Counted from the first letter of the stretch, positions 8,562 through 17,467 are shown. The stretch is 59,707 bases of DNA from Deltaproteobacteria bacterium (GCA_019310535.1 JAFDED010000014.1:1-59707), one strand, 5' to 3'. Notes: generated by a model from the letters alone, not told the origin. Numbers and translations: made by a program.

Positions 8562-8875
8562 GATAGTACAGTCAAATTGCCGCCAATAATAGATGAAGGA
8601 TGTTGTTGGGGCGGCCCGGACGACTTGTCGACCAGGGCGCGAAGCGACAAGAGGTTTTGCCCGGTGCGCCCGGGAACCATTAAACGAACCATGTATTGCC
8701 TCTTGCTGCTTCGCAGCCCAAACAATAAATTGTCTGGGCCGCCCCCTCATGGGACCTGAATATCATTAAGGTTTGGCCGATATTGAATCACAGCTTTCGG
8801 TCCAATGGTTAAGCAAAAAAATTAATAAAAATCAAACAATTAAAGTTTTATTTGCCGAGCTGATAGGATAATCCC
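8562..8875 (+). repeat. Structured dispersed repeat, copy A (upstream of CoA-transferase/GNAT gene)
   Basis: This ~314-base element matches, in reverse complement, the segment 54861-55214. Shared blocks include GTCAAATTGCCGCCAATAAT at one end, GGCGCGAAGCGACAAGAG and CATTAAGGTTTGGCCG in the middle, CGGTCCAATGG, and GCAATTAAAG...CTGATAGGATAATCC (A reads ACAATTAAAG) at the other end. Inside are hairpins: CGGACGAC/GTCG..C (decayed here) and CCCAAACAAT/ATTGTCTGGG, which keeps pairing although its bases differ from copy B. It ends about 20 bases before ATG 8896, so it would form that gene's leader. Short open frames across it are unlikely to be proteins. It could be a MITE-like element or a leader RNA. 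Confidence 0.85.
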
Positions 8876-8895
8876 AATATCTTTTTAAACGGGCA

Positions 8896-10758
8896 ATGAG
8901 TCTATATTCTTGGAAAGACATTTACCAGCAAAAAAGAACTGAAGTCCAGAGTGCTTTGATGCAGGTCCGCAATGGAAACCGGATTTTCATCGGGAGCGCC
9001 TGCGGTGAGCCTCAATACCTTGTGAGGGAGTTGGCCAAAAGAGCCAATGAACTCATGGATACCGAAGTCATCCACCTGTTGACCATGGGAAAGGCCTCCT
9101 ATACGAAGGAACGCTTTGACGGCCATTTACGGCTGAAGTCATTTTTCATTGGGGATAGCGTGCGAGAGGCCGTAGGGCAGGGACGGGCTGATTTAACGCC
9201 CACCCGTTTATCCGAGATTCCCAAACTTTTCACCTCCGGCCAAATTCTGCTTGATGAGGCCCTCATTCAGGTTTCTCCCCCAGACGAACATGGTTTCATG
9301 AGCTACGGAATCAGCGTGGATATCACCAAGCCTGCTGCTGAGAGTGCGCGTATCATCATAGCCCAGGTCAACCGCCATATGCCAAGAACGCTGGGAGACA
9401 GTTTCATCCACGTGAGCAGAGTAAACCACATTGTCGAATATGACGAGCCCCTTTTGGAAGCACCCCCAGCCGGTCGGGATGAGGTTTTCGACCGTATCGG
9501 GCATCACATTGCAAAGCTCATTGACGACGGAGCTACTATTCAAACAGGCATCGGCCGCATTCCGAACGCCGTTCTGGCCGCCCTGAAAGAGAAGCGTGAT
9601 CTGGGTGTTCACACAGAGATGTTTACTGACAGCCTTATAGAGCTCGTAGAGTCCGGGGCTGTGACCAACCGACGCAAGACATTGCACCCGGGTAAGATCA
9701 TCGCCAGCTTCTGCATGGGCAGTCCCAGACTCTACCAGTTCGTGAATAACAACCCCCTGGTGGAGTTTCATCCTTCGCAGTATACCAATAATCCATACAT
9801 CATCAGCCGGAATCGTAACATGATATCCATCAATGGCGCCATTGAGATTGACCTCACGGGGCAGGTATGCGCTGATTCGCTTGGATATGTCCTGTATTCG
9901 GGCCTTGGCGGACACCAGGACTTCGTCCGGGGCGCCGCCCGATCTGAGGGTGGAAAACCCATAATCGCTTTTCCCTCTACGGCCCGGGAATGTCAGACCT
10001 CTCGAATCGTTCCCCACCTGGCGGAGGGCGCCGGGGTGGTGACCAGCCGTGGAGATGTACACTACGTGGTCACGGAATACGGGGTGGCATACCTTCACGG
10101 CAAGAGCATCCGTGAAAGGGCCATGGCCCTGATCAACATCGCACATCCCGACTTCCGCTCAGAGCTACTGGCAGCCGCTAAACATCGCCATTACGTTTAT
10201 CCCGACCAGATGCTTCCCGCCGCGGACACCCAGTACCCTGAACAGTGGGAGACCACGCATTATTTTGATGGACAGCCCGTCTTTTTCCGCCCCATCAAGC
10301 CCACTGATGAACGGATGCTACAGGATCTGTTTTATTCTCTCTCCGATGAAACGATTTACAAGCGATTTCTCACCTTCATAAAGAGCCTTCCCCATAGCAC
10401 CGTCCAAAAGCTTGTAAACATAGATTACAAGGAAATGATGGCGGTGGTGGGGCTGGTGGGGGAGCCTGAGAAGGAGCAGATTATTGCTGTTGGTCGCTAT
10501 CGCCGGGATTCGCAGAGCACTATGGGTGAAGTCTCCCTGCTGGTGCACGAACAATGGCAGAATAAGGGGATAGGTAAGTACTTACTCACCTATCTTATAG
10601 ACATCGCCCGATCCCAGGGAATCAAGGGATTCACCGCGGAGATTCTGGCGGAAAACGAACATATGCTTCACGTTCTCTACAAGATAGGATATACGGTGAA
10701 AAGCCGACTTGCTTTCGGCATTTATAGCATCGAGTTTCTGTTTGACGAGATAAAATAG
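8896..10758 (+). CDS. Acetyl-CoA hydrolase/transferase family protein fused to a GNAT domain
   Basis: This 620-residue protein has two parts. Residues 1 to about 440 form a CoA-transferase of the acetyl-CoA hydrolase/4-hydroxybutyrate CoA-transferase family: TGIGRIPNAVLAAL, then GVHTEMFTDSLIELVESGAV, where the Glu of HTE is the expected nucleophile that carries CoA, and later GLGGHQDFVRGAA. Residues about 455-620 form a GNAT acetyltransferase, with the acetyl-CoA loop EQWQNKGIGKYLLTYL and the C-terminal NEHMLHVLYKIGY. Such fusions are known, and some GNAT domains acetylate or regulate CoA-metabolism enzymes. The reaction is likely acyl-CoA:carboxylate exchange in the cytoplasm. Repeat A lies just upstream and a palindromic repeat just downstream. 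No strong ribosome site is visible before ATG 8896. Confidence 0.9.
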   Translation: MSLYSWKDIYQQKRTEVQSALMQVRNGNRIFIGSACGEPQYLVRELAKRANELMDTEVIHLLTMGKASYTKERFDGHLRLKSFFIGDSVREAVGQGRADLTPTRLSEIPKLFTSGQILLDEALIQVSPPDEHGFMSYGISVDITKPAAESARIIIAQVNRHMPRTLGDSFIHVSRVNHIVEYDEPLLEAPPAGRDEVFDRIGHHIAKLIDDGATIQTGIGRIPNAVLAALKEKRDLGVHTEMFTDSLIELVESGAVTNRRKTLHPGKIIASFCMGSPRLYQFVNNNPLVEFHPSQYTNNPYIISRNRNMISINGAIEIDLTGQVCADSLGYVLYSGLGGHQDFVRGAARSEGGKPIIAFPSTARECQTSRIVPHLAEGAGVVTSRGDVHYVVTEYGVAYLHGKSIRERAMALINIAHPDFRSELLAAAKHRHYVYPDQMLPAADTQYPEQWETTHYFDGQPVFFRPIKPTDERMLQDLFYSLSDETIYKRFLTFIKSLPHSTVQKLVNIDYKEMMAVVGLVGEPEKEQIIAVGRYRRDSQSTMGEVSLLVHEQWQNKGIGKYLLTYLIDIARSQGIKGFTAEILAENEHMLHVLYKIGYTVKSRLAFGIYSIEFLFDEIK

Positions 10759-10785
10759 CATGCCTCACCGCGCTCGACAGAGCGC

Positions 10786-10858
10786 CATTTGATATTTCGA
10801 TAGGATAACGGGTAATTCTTAATCCGGTTCCATCCTGTTATTTCGTCGAAAATATTAT
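10786..10858. repeat. Small imperfect palindromic repeat, copy 1
   Basis: The pattern is TTTGATATTTCGATAGGATA, ACGGGTAATTCTTAATCC, then CATCCTGTTATTTCGTCGAA. The two ends can pair (AGGATAACGGG with CCATCCTGTTATTTCGTC, with mismatches). Related copies lie at 29784-29866 and 36150-36222. It lies between the CoA-transferase/GNAT gene and proS and could act as a terminator or processing site. Confidence 0.55.
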
Positions 10859-10894
10859 GCTCATTCCGGAAATTTTATTTATGGAGCACGCGTC

Positions 10895-12616
10895 ATGAGA
10901 TACTCACAATTGTTTCTGCGCACTCTGCACGAACCACCCAGAGATGCTGAAGTGATCTCCCATAAACTCCTGTCGAGGGCCGGGTGCATCCAATCGTTTG
11001 CTGCCGGCGTCTATGCGCTCCTGCCGCTGGGTAACAGAGTGGCGGACAAAATCGTCGGGATTATTCGTCAGGAGATGGATCGCATCGGTGGTAATGAACT
11101 TACCATGCCTGTGATAAATCCTGCGGATTTATGGAAAGAAACCGGTCGTTACCAGGTTATAGGCCCGGAGCTTATCCGATTCAGGGATCGGAATAACCGG
11201 GAATTCGTGCTGGCGATGACCAACGAAGAGACGGTCACGGACATCGCCCGCAAGGCAATCCGCTCCTACCGGGACCTTCCCTTCATGCTCTACCAGATCC
11301 AGACCAAGGTTAGGGACGAACCCCGCCCCCGGGGGGGGATCATACGGCTCCGGGAGTTCTTAATGAAGGATGGCTATAGCTTCCACGCGGATTTTGAAGA
11401 TCTCGACGCATACTACCCCTCCATCTACGAGGCGTATTTGCGCATCTTTCGCCGATGCGGCCTCAATGTCCATGACATCGAGGCCGACAGCGGCATTATG
11501 GGCGGGAGCGGTTCTCACGAGTTTATGCTGGAGTGCGCTAACGGCGAAGATCGATTCGTTTTCTGTCCTGTTTGCGGTTACAGGGCCAATACCGATAAAG
11601 CTGTGGCGATCAAACCGCGCATTGAGGTGGATACCGGCGATCAACATCCCATGGAAAAGGTTCCAACCCCTGGCGTCAAGACTATCTCCGCACTCATGGA
11701 GTTCTTCGGCACAAGCACGGAACACTTTCTCAAGACCGTGGCGTACATGGCCGATGGAGAGCTGGTTATGGCCATCGTCCGCGGAGACTTCGACGTATCG
11801 GAGACGAAGCTGACCAACTACCTTCGTTGCACCCGCCTGGAGCTGGCCCCGGAGGATGAGTTGATTCGCAGGGGACTCCACGCGGGATTCCTGTCTCCCA
11901 TTGGCATCGAGGGTGTTCGCGTGGTCATGGATACATCCGTGGAGGATGCTGGATATTTAGTGGCCGGCGGCAACGAGGTGGATACCCACTACCAGAATGT
12001 CTTATATGGAAGAGACTTTTCGGCCGGAGACATACAGGACATTGCTGTGGTCCGAAACGGAGATCGGTGCCTTCAATGTTCCAACGGGCGCCTGGAACTC
12101 CGGCCGGGCATTGAACTGGGGCATACCTTCAAGCTTGGAACCAAGTATACGGACGAGTCCAGTATGGATGTGACGTACCTTGATCGGGAAGGGCGCCAAA
12201 AGCGGGTGGTCATGGGATGTTACGGTGTCGGGGTGGAAAGGCTTATGGCCGCGGTGGTGGAGCAATGGCATGATGAAAGCGGCATAATCTGGCCCGCCTC
12301 CATTGCTCCGTTTCAGGCCTACCTGATGGTGATCGGGAAGAGCGAGCATGAAGTGGCCGTTGGCGATGAACTGTACGAAGAGCTGTCGGGTCGTTTTGAG
12401 GTGCTCTATGATGACCGAGAAGAGTCGCCGGGCTTCAAGTTCAAGGACGCCGATCTCATCGGCATCCCCCTCCGCATCCTGGTGAGTGAAAGGCTTCTGA
12501 AACAAGGATGTATCGAAATAAAAGTCAGACAATCGGGCCAGGTATTCAACGTTTCCAGAACGGAAATTGAACCCCGGGTGAAAGCGCTGCTGGATGAGCT
12601 CACACCGCGCCCTTAA
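10895..12616 (+). CDS. proS: Prolyl-tRNA synthetase
   Basis: ProS charges tRNA-Pro with proline and edits mischarged alanine. The 573-residue length and layout match the bacterial type. The N-terminal class II catalytic core starts MRYSQLFLRTLHEPPRDAEV and carries motif 2 around TKVRDEPRPRGGIIRLREF. An inserted editing domain occupies about residues 225-400 (including GTSTEHFLKTVAYMADGELV). Motif 3, GCYGVGVERLMAAVVEQ, follows, and then the anticodon-binding domain (YDDREESPGFKFKDADLIGI). It starts at ATG 10895, with GGAGCACGCGTC just upstream. It appears complete and stands as a single gene; the gene to the right is on the other strand. Confidence 0.98.
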   Translation: MRYSQLFLRTLHEPPRDAEVISHKLLSRAGCIQSFAAGVYALLPLGNRVADKIVGIIRQEMDRIGGNELTMPVINPADLWKETGRYQVIGPELIRFRDRNNREFVLAMTNEETVTDIARKAIRSYRDLPFMLYQIQTKVRDEPRPRGGIIRLREFLMKDGYSFHADFEDLDAYYPSIYEAYLRIFRRCGLNVHDIEADSGIMGGSGSHEFMLECANGEDRFVFCPVCGYRANTDKAVAIKPRIEVDTGDQHPMEKVPTPGVKTISALMEFFGTSTEHFLKTVAYMADGELVMAIVRGDFDVSETKLTNYLRCTRLELAPEDELIRRGLHAGFLSPIGIEGVRVVMDTSVEDAGYLVAGGNEVDTHYQNVLYGRDFSAGDIQDIAVVRNGDRCLQCSNGRLELRPGIELGHTFKLGTKYTDESSMDVTYLDREGRQKRVVMGCYGVGVERLMAAVVEQWHDESGIIWPASIAPFQAYLMVIGKSEHEVAVGDELYEELSGRFEVLYDDREESPGFKFKDADLIGIPLRILVSERLLKQGCIEIKVRQSGQVFNVSRTEIEPRVKALLDELTPRP

Positions 12617-12864
12617 TTGGGAGAAATTGATCACTAGGGGAAAGCAACAATTAGTCGCCATAAGAGGTGAGAATAAATTTTTGTAATTTCCGGATGAGCA
12701 CTGGTTAGTAATTGAAGTCTTAAACTTTGAGAAACAAATGGGGAGAAAAAATTTGCAGATTGGCAGGTGCCGTTATTACAACCTTTCTCATCTCCACCGA
12801 CGCGGCAACGGTAGAGCAGCATAAGGCAAGCCGCGGACTTCCAGGCGTCCGCCGACGTGTCGAA

Positions 12865-13857
12865 TTAGCTGGAGTACCCGTGTTGTCGAAACCAATCCAC
12901 AGCCTCGCGCAAGGCCTCCTCTACCGGGCGTGTAGTAAACCCCAACATGCGCCTCGCCTTGTCCGACGAAAAGAACATCCGTTTCTTGGCCAATCGCACG
13001 CCAACGATGGTGACCCGCGGTTCGCCACCGCCGGTCAGCCGGGCCCAGGCTTCCGCCATATAAGCAATGGGTAACACAAGATTGTATGGCAGACGGATCA
13101 ACGGGGGCCGCCGATCAGTAATCGCCGCGAGTTCGGTGAGAATCTCTTTCAGGGTCATGTTGCACGCACCCAGCACGTAGCGTTCCCCAATCGTGCCGCG
13201 CTCTAAGGCCAGCAAATGCCCTATCGCCACATCATCTACATGGACCAGATTGAGACCGGTATCGACGTAGGCAGGCATACGCCCGGATACGGCATCGACT
13301 ATCATTCGCCCGGTCGGTGTTGGCTTGATATCACGGGGGCCGATGGGCGTCGATGGGTTGACAATGACCACCGGCAGGGCATGCTCATCCGCCAGCCGCT
13401 TCACCTCGGCCTCGGCGATGAACTTTGAGCGCTTATAGTCGCCGATCATGTCGGCGAGGGAGACCGGAGTGTTCTCGTCGGCCGGACTTCCATCCGGGGT
13501 AAGACCCAGGGTCGCCACACTGCTGGTATACACAATGCGTGTCACTCCGGCATTGGCTGCGGAGAGCATTATGTTGCGTGTTCCGATGACATTGGTCTCA
13601 TAGATTTCCCGCGGGTGAGGGGCCCATAAGCGATAGTCCGCAGCCACGTGAAACAGCGCGGAACACCCGGTCATGGCGCGATCCAGCGATGCCCGGTCGG
13701 TCAGGTCTCCGGTCATGAGTTCCGCGGGTAAACCGGCAAGATTACGACAGTCACTGTTCGGCCGGACCAGCGCACGCACGCTGTGGCTGGCCATAATAAG
13801 CCGCCGCAGTACCGCGGAGCCGACGAAACCAGAGGCGCCGGTGATCAAGGTCTTCAT
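12865..13857 (-). CDS. hpnA: Hopanoid-associated sugar epimerase HpnA
   Basis: This 330-residue short-chain-type epimerase/reductase is a standard member of bacterial hopanoid clusters, where it is thought to modify the polar side chain. The NAD(P) fingerprint TGASGFVGSAVLRRL is at residue 7, VAADYRLWAPHPREIYETNV is a typical HpnA stretch, and the catalytic YKRSKFIAE supplies the Tyr-xxx-Lys pair near residue 141. The start, ATG 13857, follows AAAAGG. It is complete. Upstream on the same strand lie only remnants of a CDP-alcohol phosphotransferase-like gene, hpnN and an IS4 element, then intact hpnG and shc. Confidence 0.93.
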   Translation of the reverse strand: MKTLITGASGFVGSAVLRRLIMASHSVRALVRPNSDCRNLAGLPAELMTGDLTDRASLDRAMTGCSALFHVAADYRLWAPHPREIYETNVIGTRNIMLSAANAGVTRIVYTSSVATLGLTPDGSPADENTPVSLADMIGDYKRSKFIAEAEVKRLADEHALPVVIVNPSTPIGPRDIKPTPTGRMIVDAVSGRMPAYVDTGLNLVHVDDVAIGHLLALERGTIGERYVLGACNMTLKEILTELAAITDRRPPLIRLPYNLVLPIAYMAEAWARLTGGGEPRVTIVGVRLAKKRMFFSSDKARRMLGFTTRPVEEALREAVDWFRQHGYSS

Positions 13858-13863
13858 GACTTT

Positions 13864-14036
13864 TTACCTTTTACGTCTCCATGAGACAGCAAAGGATAAT
13901 GCCTCCATGGCAAAAGCCAAAGTGCCGGGGCCGGGGATGGTGAAGAAGGGCAGAAGTAAGCCAAATCGAGTAATCGGGCCGGAAGAGATCGGATGAAAAC
14001 CTGAGCAATGCGGGCATTCCATGGTTTTTCAGTCAT
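13864..14036 (-). pseudogene. Remnant of a CDP-alcohol phosphotransferase-like gene
   Basis: ATG 14036 opens MTEKPWNARIAQVFIR, which resembles the N-terminus of CDP-alcohol phosphotransferases found in hopanoid clusters (NARIA.L.VRPL before TPVTPN). The expected catalytic DG...AR...G motif and membrane segments do not follow. A different frame instead reads RFGLLLPFFTIPGPGTLAFA and ends at TAA 13866-13864, two codons before hpnA. The simplest reading is a gene start joined to a gene end after a deletion and frameshift. The family assignment rests on about 16 residues and is tentative. Confidence 0.4.
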
Positions 14037-14039
14037 GAT

Positions 14040-14334
14040 GGAACAGTTATCTCTTGTGCGGACCGGTGAAGTTTGCCCGGACTTGATCAAAGCCGGCAAC
14101 ACGATAAACTCACAACACAGGGTAAGAGCCAAACCGACGGTGAGCAATTGTCCCATGCTTGCCAGGCCCAGGTGGTCGGAAAATGCAAGGTTGGCAAAAC
14201 CGGCGAGTGTGGTTAATACGCTGAATACGACCACTCTTATCGTGCTGGTTTTCAGCATATGATCATCCGTCATCGCCTTGGTGCGGGTGCGCTGGATTAT
14301 ATGAATTCCGCTATCAACGCCGTAGCCCAAGAGA
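14040..14334 (-). pseudogene. hpnN: 3' remnant of hpnN (hopanoid RND/MMPL transporter)
   Basis: The frame reads LLGYGVDSGIHIIQRTRTKA, then LKTSTIRVVVFSVLTTLAGF and LASMGQLLTVGLALTLCC..IVLPAL. This is the last membrane region of HpnN, an RND-family protein that moves hopanoids to the outer membrane (full length about 850 residues). Only about 85-100 residues remain. The open frame does not begin with hpnN: it runs without a break from the 5' part of an IS4-type transposase (14335-14521). The junction lies near 14334, so most of hpnN was replaced or deleted at an insertion element. It cannot encode a working transporter. Confidence 0.8.
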
Positions 14335-14521
14335 AGCGCCAGAGCGATCACGTAGTAGACCACCACGTGCGCAGGCAGATCCCTCCGGCGAATACTGCCT
14401 CTGCTAGTTGCGGCTAAAATGGCTTTCACCGTTGCCAGCGGAAAGGTCTTGGCAACAACTCCGAGACCGTGTAATCCGTAATTCTACTACCCTTTGGGAG
14501 TCTTGCAATCGTTCGTGCCAT
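14335..14521 (-). pseudogene. 5' remnant of an IS4-type transposase fused to hpnN
   Basis: ATG 14521, preceded by AGGAGG about ten bases upstream, reads MARTIARLPKGSRITDY, an N-terminus I recognise from IS4-family transposases. After one frameshift near 14465 the match resumes as GLGVVAKTFPLATVKAILAA, then SIRRRDLPAHVVVYYVIALA. Instead of continuing into the transposase core, the frame enters hpnN. The other frame from ATG 14530 gives a 14-codon frame ending in tandem TAG TAG and is not meaningful. This is an insertion-element deletion scar. Confidence 0.75.
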
Positions 14522-14760
14522 GTGTGGCCATGTGTGGTCCTCCTGCGTTGGTTTTACACAGGATACTAGAAATTTAAATTTAAGTTAACAGTATTAAGTT
14601 TACTCCTGGATTTTGCTTCGAAAAATCAAATAAATATATCGCACCATCCATCACCACAGCCAGACATTTCGCCCCGCCTATTAAGTTTTGCGGCCATTTT
14701 GAGTTTATTACCTTCTTTTTCTACTAATCCCGTATCATGCTTATTATGCATAATCTGGGA
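14522..14760. other. AT-rich spacer between IS4 scar and hpnG
   Basis: No gene is seen. The sequence is AT-rich (AAATTTAAATTTAAG near 14570) and probably includes part of the IS4 end upstream of its start codon. I could not define a terminal inverted repeat or target duplication. Confidence 0.4.
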
Positions 14761-15489
14761 TTACGGGTCTTCAGCCTGATAGGGGAAGAGCAGGTTGCTT
14801 CCTGCCAGACGAGCCACTGTCGCTAAAGTGGTCTTGGCGGCATGAAAATATCTCCCAAGGCGAACCAGTGGGAACAGTTCCAAAGGGTGCCTTGCTAATC
14901 CTTTGAGAAGCTTTGACGGGCGCAATCTTCCAAACTCGTCGATGGCGGTTATAGCGCTATGTGGAATTGCCATTTCCACCGGATCAGTGATGGCGCGAAC
15001 GGCCATGAAAGGCACTCCAGCCTCTTGAGCCACAACGGCCACGGCGGCACTCTCCATATCCGCCGCTGTTGCGCCGGTTCGACGGAATAAGGTCGTTTTT
15101 TCCACGCAACCAGTCAAAATAATGGTGCTTTCAGCCAACGGCCCCTTATGAAAGTCAACATGGGCTTTCAGTCGGCTGGTCAGGAGTTCATGCCAGGTTG
15201 CATCAATGGGATAAACGGATTGATCGGCTGCAATGATGGTTTTTGGAAGGACCAGGCTGCCGGGAGAGAGCCCTGAGATGAGCCCGCCCGCGCTTCCCCA
15301 GCTAAGCAGAGCGGTTGCGCCCTTTTCCAATAAATTCCTGGCGGTCGAACACGCCCGCCTTGCGCCAATACCGGAAAGCTGCATCATTGCGCCTTCCGGA
15401 AGGTGGATCACTTCACCGGCTTTCATTGGCCGTTTTGCCAGGATCCGGGCTTCGGCGGTCATCGCCGCTACGATACCAGTGCACGTCAA
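14761..15489 (-). CDS. hpnG: HpnG, hopanoid nucleoside phosphorylase-like (adenosylhopane nucleosidase)
   Basis: HpnG belongs to the MTA/SAH nucleosidase fold and removes adenine from adenosylhopane to give ribosylhopane. The 242-residue product shows GIVAAMTAEARILAKRP at the start, SWGSAGGLISGLSPGSLVLP for the base/phosphate site, ATAADMESAAVAVVAQEAGV with the ribose-binding MES, and FMAVRAITDPVE with the catalytic Asp. The start is TTG 15489, overlapping the shc stop by four bases (TTGA), so translation is coupled to shc. No in-frame ATG gives the full N-terminus. The adenosylhopane synthase gene hpnH is not in this window. Confidence 0.9.
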   Translation of the reverse strand: MTCTGIVAAMTAEARILAKRPMKAGEVIHLPEGAMMQLSGIGARRACSTARNLLEKGATALLSWGSAGGLISGLSPGSLVLPKTIIAADQSVYPIDATWHELLTSRLKAHVDFHKGPLAESTIILTGCVEKTTLFRRTGATAADMESAAVAVVAQEAGVPFMAVRAITDPVEMAIPHSAITAIDEFGRLRPSKLLKGLARHPLELFPLVRLGRYFHAAKTTLATVARLAGSNLLFPYQAEDP

Positions 15490-17420
15490 ACCGAGTTTTT
15501 ACTCCGCAGGTTGCGATAGCGCGCCAGTGCCCATAACGGAAAATATTTGGTATAGCCGTGGTACTTCAAATAAAACACCCTTGGAAAGCCGGGCGCTGTA
15601 AACCACTCATCTTTCCAAAACCCATCGGCCTGTTGCTTGCGCATAAGGTACTGGGCACCCAGACGCACTTCAGGTGAATGGACCTCCCCCGCGGCCATCA
15701 GGCCGAGCATTGCCCAGGCTGTCTGGAAGGAAGTGCTGGCATAACCATTTCCCACCTGCTCTGGATTGAAGTAACTATCACAGTCTTCACCCCAGCCCCC
15801 ATCCGGTCGCTGCATGTGTTTTAACCAGTTGACAGCGCGCTGAATGTACGGCTCTCTAGGGTGAATGCCAGCCTCCTCCAGGGCGACCAGCACCGACCAT
15901 GTGCCGTAAATATGATTGGTGCCCCAGCGCCCGAACCAGGAACCGTCCTTCTCCTGTTCCTTGAACAGGAAATCAAGACATCTCGTCAGCTCAGGACCCC
16001 TGTGACCGAGCAGAGCAAGCAGAGTGGCGCAGCGAGCGCTGACATCGCTGGTCGGCGGGTCGAGGAGAGCTCCATGATCTGCAAAAGGGATTTCGTTGAG
16101 ATAATAATGCGTGTTATCAACATCAAAAGAAGCGAAGCCGCCGTTTTTGGACTGCATACCACAAATCCAATCGGCCGCGCATTGAACTGATTCCCGGTAG
16201 CGTTCCTGCTGTGTTACATGCATTGCCCAAGCGACCGCTGCCGTATCGTCAAGATCTGGGTAGTGTGGGTTACTGAGCTGAAAGGGCCAACCGCCTCCCT
16301 TGAGATCTGGACGGTTTTCACGCCAATCACCGGGTTCTTCAAGTAACTGCCGGGCTTTGAGCCAGTCCAAGGCGCGCAGGATATGTTCCACTATCATGCC
16401 ACTGGCTTCTTCTTGCAGGGCAAGGCAGGAAAGGGCAGTATCCCAGACATGCGATACACACGGTTGGCAGTAGGCTGAATCATCTCCTATAATCAGGAGG
16501 TCTTTCAGCGCCTGTTTGGTGGCTTTCCGGTAGGGGTGGTCTGAAGGATATCCCAGACAGTCCAGGGCCTCGTGGGCATTGACCATAGCCGGGAAGATGG
16601 CACCCAGACCGCCGGTGCCGTTAAGTCGTTCGACGAACCACTTCTCGGCCTTTTTCACAGCCCGACGGCGAATCCTCTCAGGAATAAGGGGTTCAAGAAG
16701 ATGCCCTACCTTGTCGAGTAACAGGAACACGCGGTTAAGGTGCGAACGGACGGGAAAATAGTCTTTTTCTTCCTCCGGCGGGATGGTGAACAACTCGCGT
16801 ATGTGGACCCGTTTAGGATTTTTGGCCTTTGGCTTTAAACTGCACAAAATACTCAGAGGAATCATTACGGTTCGCGACCAGTAAGATATTTTGCTTGGGT
16901 GGAATAAGAACCATCGAGGCAGCAACTTGATCTCAACAGGCGTAAACGGCACACCTCGCCACGGAAGTTGGCCGAAGAGCGCCAGGGTGATGCGGGTGAA
17001 CACGTTGCAGCGAGCAGCGCCACCATGGGCCAGGATGGCATTGCGGGCTTTCACCATGTGGGGTGCGTCAGGACTATCCCCGGCCAACTTCAACGCATAG
17101 TAAGTTTTTACCGAACAGCTTATATCGAATTTACCGCCATAAAAGAGCGGCCAGCCGCCATGATCGCCTTGACGGGCACGGAGATAGACGGCGATCTTGG
17201 CCTCAATATCTTCATCGATCTCGTCCATGTAGTGCATCATCAGGATGTAATCGGCGCTAATAGTACAGTCGGCTTCCAACTCGAAGCACCAGTAACCATC
17301 CGGGTGCTGAAGAGCAAGCAGAGCGTCGCGGGCTCTCGTGATCGCCTGCTCCAACTTTTCATTAAAAAGCTTTTGATCAACTTGGTCTATCGATTGTGCT
17401 ATGTATGCACTTTCGAACAT
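15486..17420 (-). CDS. shc: Squalene-hopene cyclase
   Basis: This membrane-associated cyclase converts squalene to hopene, the first hopanoid-specific step. The 644-residue length is normal. The protonating DxDD motif is visible as PDLDDTAAVAWAM (Asp residues at about 389, 391 and 392). Several QW repeats support the double alpha-barrel, for example QEKDGSWFGRWG, QRPDGGWGEDCDSY and QSKNGGFASFD. The start, ATG 17420, has only a weak ribosome site. hpnG overlaps its 3' end. The squalene-making genes hpnC, hpnD and hpnE are not in this window. The upstream spacer holds repeated TTTGCAA boxes and is shared with divergent hpnI. Confidence 0.98.
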   Translation of the reverse strand: MFESAYIAQSIDQVDQKLFNEKLEQAITRARDALLALQHPDGYWCFELEADCTISADYILMMHYMDEIDEDIEAKIAVYLRARQGDHGGWPLFYGGKFDISCSVKTYYALKLAGDSPDAPHMVKARNAILAHGGAARCNVFTRITLALFGQLPWRGVPFTPVEIKLLPRWFLFHPSKISYWSRTVMIPLSILCSLKPKAKNPKRVHIRELFTIPPEEEKDYFPVRSHLNRVFLLLDKVGHLLEPLIPERIRRRAVKKAEKWFVERLNGTGGLGAIFPAMVNAHEALDCLGYPSDHPYRKATKQALKDLLIIGDDSAYCQPCVSHVWDTALSCLALQEEASGMIVEHILRALDWLKARQLLEEPGDWRENRPDLKGGGWPFQLSNPHYPDLDDTAAVAWAMHVTQQERYRESVQCAADWICGMQSKNGGFASFDVDNTHYYLNEIPFADHGALLDPPTSDVSARCATLLALLGHRGPELTRCLDFLFKEQEKDGSWFGRWGTNHIYGTWSVLVALEEAGIHPREPYIQRAVNWLKHMQRPDGGWGEDCDSYFNPEQVGNGYASTSFQTAWAMLGLMAAGEVHSPEVRLGAQYLMRKQQADGFWKDEWFTAPGFPRVFYLKYHGYTKYFPLWALARYRNLRSKNSV

Positions 17421-17467
17421 TAATATTACCCCTTATTTATTTATTGCTTGGACATGATTGGTGCATG

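Noticed and set aside
8502..8759. Short proteins encoded by repeat A and by repeat B (both strands)
   Set aside because: Their likeness follows from the DNA repeat; they start and stop at unlike points and lack ribosome sites in both copies.
9208..10146. 312-codon minus-strand frame inside the CoA-transferase/GNAT gene
   Set aside because: The plus-strand frame carries full family motifs; this is its antisense shadow.
14450..14530. A 14-codon SD-led peptide ending in tandem TAG TAG
   Set aside because: The overlapping frame from ATG 14521 matches an IS4 transposase start, which explains the ribosome site; the peptide is a phase shadow.
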